A stretch of 7,823 nucleotides of DNA from Burkholderiales bacterium (GTDB taxonomy: Bacteria > Pseudomonadota > Gammaproteobacteria > Burkholderiales > CAIKXV01). This document shows, in pieces, positions 4,922 to 7,823 of this stretch. The stretch covers positions 1 to 7,823 of the forward strand of contig JACMMK010000295.1 of assembly GCA_014379045.1 (NCBI GenBank), given 5' to 3'. The position numbers were made by a program, and so were the translations under genes. The notes under the pieces are model-generated. The model was not told the DNA's origin, ran no database searches, and saw only the letters and a program-made list of their open reading frames with translations. Each line of letters starts with the position of its first letter. Position 1 is the first letter of the stretch.

Positions 4922-5986
4922 TCAGTCCGCCTTGATCCCGGTCGCCTGCACCACGCGCGTCCAGCGCGCGAAGTCGTCCTTGATGAACGCCGCGAACTCC
5001 TCGGGCGTGCTGCCGATCGCATCGACGCCCATCTGCGCGAAACGCTCCTTCACCTGCGGCGTCGCGAGTGCCTTCAACACCGCGGCGTGGAGGCGCTGCA
5101 CGACCGCCGGCGGGAGCGCTGCGGGCCCGAGCAGGCCGGTCGCATTGGCGATGTCGAACTCCTTCACCCCTGCCTCGCCGAAGGTGGGCACGTCCGGAAT
5201 CAGCGCCATTCGCGCGCGCGCCGACACCGCGAGTGCACGCACCTTGCCGTTGCGCGCGTTGTTGCCCGCTGTCGTCCCCTGGTCGAACAGCATGTCGATC
5301 TGATTGCCCATCACGTCGGTGGTGGCCAACGCGCTGCCCTTGTACGGCACATGCAGGAACTTCACGCCGGCGAGCATCTGGAACAGTTCGCCGACGAGCT
5401 GGTTCGACGACCCGGTGCCGCCTGAGCCCATCGTGAGTACGCCCGGCTTGTCGCGTGCGAGCTTCACCAGATCGGCGACCGACTGCACCGGCAACCCGGT
5501 GCGCACGATCAGCACGAACGGCGTGACCTGGATGTTGCTGATCGGCGTGAAGTCGCGGATCGGGTGATACGGCGCATTCGGGTACAGCGCCGGCGCGACG
5601 CTGAACGTGCTGTTCGACCCCATCTGCAACGTGTAGCCGTCGGCTGGCGACTTCGCCACCATCTCGGAGGCGATCATGCCGCCGGCGCCGAGGCGATTCT
5701 CGACGATGACCGGCTGGCCGAGCGTCTCCTGCATCGCCGGTCCGACCAGACGCGCGGTGATATCGACATTGCCCCCGGCGGCGAACGGCACGATCAGGCG
5801 GATCGGTTTCGATGGCCAGGATTGCGCTGCCGCGGGCACGACGACCGCCGTCGCAACCACGAGCACGAGCGCTTTCGAGATCGCCCGGGCGAGCGCGCGC
5901 CTGGACCGATGGGGGTGCGCGTAGGTGCGCGCAGCGGTGAACGACGCGGCGGCAGATGCCGCGGATACGCACGAACGGCGATGCAT
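4922..5986 (-). CDS. Tripartite tricarboxylate transporter substrate-binding protein (Bug/TctC family), copy 2
   Basis: This 354-residue periplasmic binding protein has family blocks LIVPFAAGGNVDITARL (ligand-loop Asp75), VIVENRLGAGGMIASEMVAKS, ADGYTLQMGSNST, TMGSGGTGSSNQL (about 185-197), VPYKGS, LIPDVPTFGEAG (about 262-273) and a C-terminal TGIKAD. It is clearly a paralogue of the other Bug protein but far diverged from it. The N-terminus is unusually long: about 38 arginine-rich residues precede the hydrophobic stretch (about 39-53), with likely cleavage after PAAA. An SRRALAR segment at 28-34 only loosely recalls a twin-arginine motif. GGAGG six bases before ATG 5986 supports this start despite the odd length. 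It lies 33 bases after the alpha/beta hydrolase stop and ends the minus-strand operon. The ligand is unknown; an amide- or ring-containing acid would fit the neighbours. Confidence 0.94.
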   Translation of the reverse strand: MHRRSCVSAASAAASFTAARTYAHPHRSRRALARAISKALVLVVATAVVVPAAAQSWPSKPIRLIVPFAAGGNVDITARLVGPAMQETLGQPVIVENRLGAGGMIASEMVAKSPADGYTLQMGSNSTFSVAPALYPNAPYHPIRDFTPISNIQVTPFVLIVRTGLPVQSVADLVKLARDKPGVLTMGSGGTGSSNQLVGELFQMLAGVKFLHVPYKGSALATTDVMGNQIDMLFDQGTTAGNNARNGKVRALAVSARARMALIPDVPTFGEAGVKEFDIANATGLLGPAALPPAVVQRLHAAVLKALATPQVKERFAQMGVDAIGSTPEEFAAFIKDDFARWTRVVQATGIKAD

Positions 5987-5992
5987 GACTTT

Positions 5993-5997
5993 CCTCC
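5993..5997 (-). promoter_or_regulatory. Shine-Dalgarno site of the second Bug gene
   Basis: On the minus strand this reads GGAGG, six bases before ATG 5986. It decides the start of a protein whose 38-residue pre-hydrophobic leader would otherwise suggest that the start had been called too far upstream. It lies in the 33-base gap after the hydrolase gene, so the Bug protein probably has independent ribosome loading within a shared transcript. Confidence 0.7.
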
Positions 5998-6019
5998 GGA
6001 TGACGCGTTGCAGACGCGT

Positions 6020-7168
6020 TCAGATGTTGTCGGCGATCCAGTCGGCGATGTAGTCGACCCCGATCTGCCGGTTGTCCAACTGGACATGGTACGTCCCGCC
6101 TTCCTCTTCGGTGAACACCTTCAGATGCTTGCGCGGTGACGCCAGCGCCTCGTACAGTTTGTGCGCCGAGGCGACCGGCACCACCTTGTCGTGCTCGCCA
6201 TGCACGATCAGGAACGGCATCGTGATGTCCTTCGCGATGTCGGCGAGCGAGAACCTGCGTGCCTTCTCGATCGCGGCGTCGAGCGTGTCGGTGCCCATGA
6301 TCCAGCGGAAGTGGAACGCCGATTGCGGCGTCGACTTCGGATCGGCATCCTGCCGGCGCTTGATGTCGAGCTGCCAGGCGTGCAGGTCCCAGTGCAGCGC
6401 GGCGAACGCGACGCCGGCGGCATAGCGTTTCTCGAACGCGGCGACGCGCCCTGCGTAATAACCGCCGAAGCTGTAGCCCATCACCACCACCTTCTTCGGG
6501 TCGACCTCGGCGCGCGCCGCGACATACTCGTACGCCGCCGTTCCCGCGACCTCATAGTCGTGCCGCGCGTACAACTCGCGCAGCCGCAACGACTCGCCCT
6601 GCCCCGGTCCGTCGATCGCAAGCGTGTGGAAGCCACGCGCGGCAAACTCCAGACCGTTGAACAACACGCTCATCTCCTTGCAGTTGTCCATGCCATCGAA
6701 CACGACGACCGTCGGCGCCGGGCCCTCGACGCCCGGCGCCTTCAGGAACCATGCGGGCAGCGACGTGCCTTCATACGGCACTTCGACGCGCTCGATGTTG
6801 GGGTAGCGCCGCATCAACCCCTTGCCCTGGCAGTCGATCGACTTGCGCCCGAGTTCGCGTTTCTGCGCGCCGGGCTCGACGAAACGTTCTGCGGTGAAGT
6901 AGTACATCCCGGCGCGCAGGTAGAAGTTGCCGGCGGTCATCTCGTTACCCTCAGCCGAGGCGGTGTCGCCACGCTGCTCGAGCATCTCGGCCATCCGCTG
7001 CCATTCCTCCCACCAGGCATCGGGCTCGCCCTGGCGGCTGCGCAGCCGCTCGCAGACCGTGTCGATTTCGCCCAGCGCCACGCAGCCGTACGGGGCCATG
7101 CCCTTGCAGATCAGGGTCGCGTTCGACCAGGTCACGTTGCCCGGGAATTCCTCTATCCAGCGTCCCAT
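6020..7168 (-). CDS. Alpha/beta hydrolase related to 2,6-dihydroxypseudooxynicotine hydrolase / FrsA group
   Basis: The product has 382 residues: a helical N-terminal region (about 1-125) ahead of an alpha/beta-hydrolase core. The nucleophile elbow is MGYSFGGY with Ser233. The triad is completed by Asp327 (VHGEHDKVVP) and His361 (TYHVQLDN). A VVVFDGMDNCKEMS segment (about 154-167) forms the oxyanion-hole strand and loop typical of this subgroup, and IDGPGQGES follows at about 185-193. This architecture matches the C-C hydrolase of Arthrobacter nicotine breakdown and related FrsA-like proteins; esterase or other C-C bond substrates are possible. No signal peptide is seen, so it should be cytoplasmic. 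ATG 7168 has GAGG 8 bases upstream; the longer open frame to 7270 overlaps the amidase end and is rejected. It sits between the amidase and Bug genes with gaps of 26 and 33 bases, an evident operon. Fold and triad are secure; the substrate is inferred only by kinship. Confidence 0.92.
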   Translation of the reverse strand: MGRWIEEFPGNVTWSNATLICKGMAPYGCVALGEIDTVCERLRSRQGEPDAWWEEWQRMAEMLEQRGDTASAEGNEMTAGNFYLRAGMYYFTAERFVEPGAQKRELGRKSIDCQGKGLMRRYPNIERVEVPYEGTSLPAWFLKAPGVEGPAPTVVVFDGMDNCKEMSVLFNGLEFAARGFHTLAIDGPGQGESLRLRELYARHDYEVAGTAAYEYVAARAEVDPKKVVVMGYSFGGYYAGRVAAFEKRYAAGVAFAALHWDLHAWQLDIKRRQDADPKSTPQSAFHFRWIMGTDTLDAAIEKARRFSLADIAKDITMPFLIVHGEHDKVVPVASAHKLYEALASPRKHLKVFTEEEGGTYHVQLDNRQIGVDYIADWIADNI

Positions 7169-7194
7169 CGGTGTTTCCTCGCAGCGAAGGTGAA

Positions 7195-7823
7195 TCAGTC
7201 GAGTTCGAAGCCGTGCGTCGGCGTCGGCAACCCGGCACGCGCGAGGCAGGCCTCCACCCAGCGCGCACACGCGAACAGCCTGCGATCCTGGTGGCGCGCC
7301 GCAATCAGTTGCGCGCCGACCGGCAATGCATCAGGGCCCGAGAATACCGGCAGGCTGAGCGTCGGTACATGCGTGACCGTCCAGATCATGTACACCCACG
7401 GGTGCGGGATCGGCATCGTTCCCCGCGGTGCTTCCCCCACCGCCGCCGGGGCCAGCAGAACGTCGAACGGGTCGTCGCTTTCGATGAGCGCATCGAGTTC
7501 GAGTCGGCAGGATTCCGCCAGCTGCAACATGTCGCGATAGCGCTCGAACGAGCCTTCGCCGCCGTCGCTGAGCCGTCCGTTGCGAAACGCCTCGCTCACC
7601 TGCGCCCAGCGGTGGTCGATCACCCACGCGAGGTTGCGCGTCATCTCGAAGCCCGAGATCCAGCGATGCGCGTCGGCGAGCCGCGCGAAGCGCGCGGGCA
7701 ATTCGAAATCGCTCACGCGGGCGCCGGCGCGCGCGAGCACACCGGCGGCACCTTCGAGCAGTCGGCGCGTGGTGGGTTCGAGCCGGTCCCAGAACGGCGT
7801 GCGGCAGAAGCCGACCCGCGGCG
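7195..7823 (-). CDS. Amidase-signature family enzyme, C-terminal part (cut by the window edge)
   Basis: About 209 residues of the C-terminal half are present, open through base 7823, so the start and the Ser-cisSer-Lys catalytic core lie outside the window. The visible part begins with PRVGFCRTPFWDRLEP, the conserved strand after the catalytic core in many amidase-signature enzymes. It continues through a helical region and ends with a typical VPTLSLPVFSGPDALPVGAQLIAARHQDRRL block followed by the last helix. Such enzymes hydrolyse carboxylic amides to acids plus ammonia or amines, usually in the cytoplasm. A GTG at 7740 is an internal codon, not the start. It is the first visible gene of an operon, followed 26 bases later by the alpha/beta hydrolase and then the Bug receptor. 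A specific substrate, or a glutamyl-tRNA amidotransferase role, cannot be judged from this part; the context argues for a catabolic amidase. Confidence 0.88.
   Translation of the reverse strand, partial: PRVGFCRTPFWDRLEPTTRRLLEGAAGVLARAGARVSDFELPARFARLADAHRWISGFEMTRNLAWVIDHRWAQVSEAFRNGRLSDGGEGSFERYRDMLQLAESCRLELDALIESDDPFDVLLAPAAVGEAPRGTMPIPHPWVYMIWTVTHVPTLSLPVFSGPDALPVGAQLIAARHQDRRLFACARWVEACLARAGLPTPTHGFELD

Noticed and set aside
3837..5972. A 711-codon open frame on the minus strand covering both Bug genes
   Set aside because: It is antisense to the first Bug gene and out of frame with the second. Its composition is arginine/alanine-rich, as expected from high-GC antisense frames, with no domain. 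The Bug genes have ribosome sites, signal peptides and family motifs.
6161..7540. A 459-codon plus-strand frame opposite the hydrolase and amidase
   Set aside because: It is a mirror frame of real minus-strand genes with biased composition and no recognisable motif.
1..7823. Search for CRISPR repeats, tRNA genes, insertion-sequence ends, toxin-antitoxin or phage-defence genes
   Set aside because: I saw no regularly spaced repeats, cloverleaf-type segments, transposase motifs or defence-family domains; the coding content is metabolic and transport genes.

Overview
The window is GC-rich throughout, with tightly packed genes and strong G/C preference at third codon positions. It carries two periplasmic solute-binding proteins of the Bug/TctC family, a family hugely expanded in Betaproteobacteria. 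I therefore infer a Burkholderiales-type betaproteobacterial chromosome (Burkholderiaceae, Comamonadaceae or Alcaligenaceae); the genus cannot be fixed from this sequence alone. I see no insertion sequence, phage gene, CRISPR array, tRNA or rRNA.

Layout. Positions 1-132 hold a GC palindrome and no gene I can support. A plus-strand gene for a general-stress/pyridoxamine-phosphate-oxidase-like flavin-fold protein (133-633) converges on a minus-strand pair: a small cupin (1585 to about 1977, apparently with a TTG start) followed 6 bases later by a complete glutaminase (664-1578). A possible bidirectional hairpin lies in the 30-base convergent gap. About 115 bases upstream of the cupin, on the other strand, starts a lactonase of the LigI/COG3618 amidohydrolase group (about 2094-2978). 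It converges on a HpcH/HpaI-type class II aldolase (3011-3805). The aldolase is divergent from a first Bug/TctC binding protein (3903-4880), across a 97-base region holding a compound stem-loop and a 19-codon mini-ORF just before the Shine-Dalgarno site. The first Bug gene converges, across 41 bases, on a second Bug/TctC gene (4922-5986). That gene is the last of a tight minus-strand operon: amidase (7195 to beyond the window), alpha/beta hydrolase related to 2,6-dihydroxypseudooxynicotine hydrolase (6020-7168), Bug protein.

How the genes may work together. There are two plausible uptake-and-degradation modules, each with its own orphan Bug receptor and no TctA/TctB membrane subunits in view. 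Module 1 is lactonase, retro-aldolase and Bug, which would suit a lactone or hydroxy-keto-diacid (sugar diacid or aromatic ring-cleavage product) ending in pyruvate or a related small oxo acid. Module 2 is amidase, C-C or ester hydrolase and Bug, which would suit an amide-bearing or N-heterocyclic organic acid. These substrate assignments are inference from families and neighbours. The glutaminase/cupin pair and the stress protein look like ordinary housekeeping or accessory genes. I found no strong sign of a wholly new system; the most unusual items are the structured leader with an overlapping mini-ORF before the first Bug gene, the long N-terminus of the second Bug protein, and the cupin lacking any ATG or GTG start.
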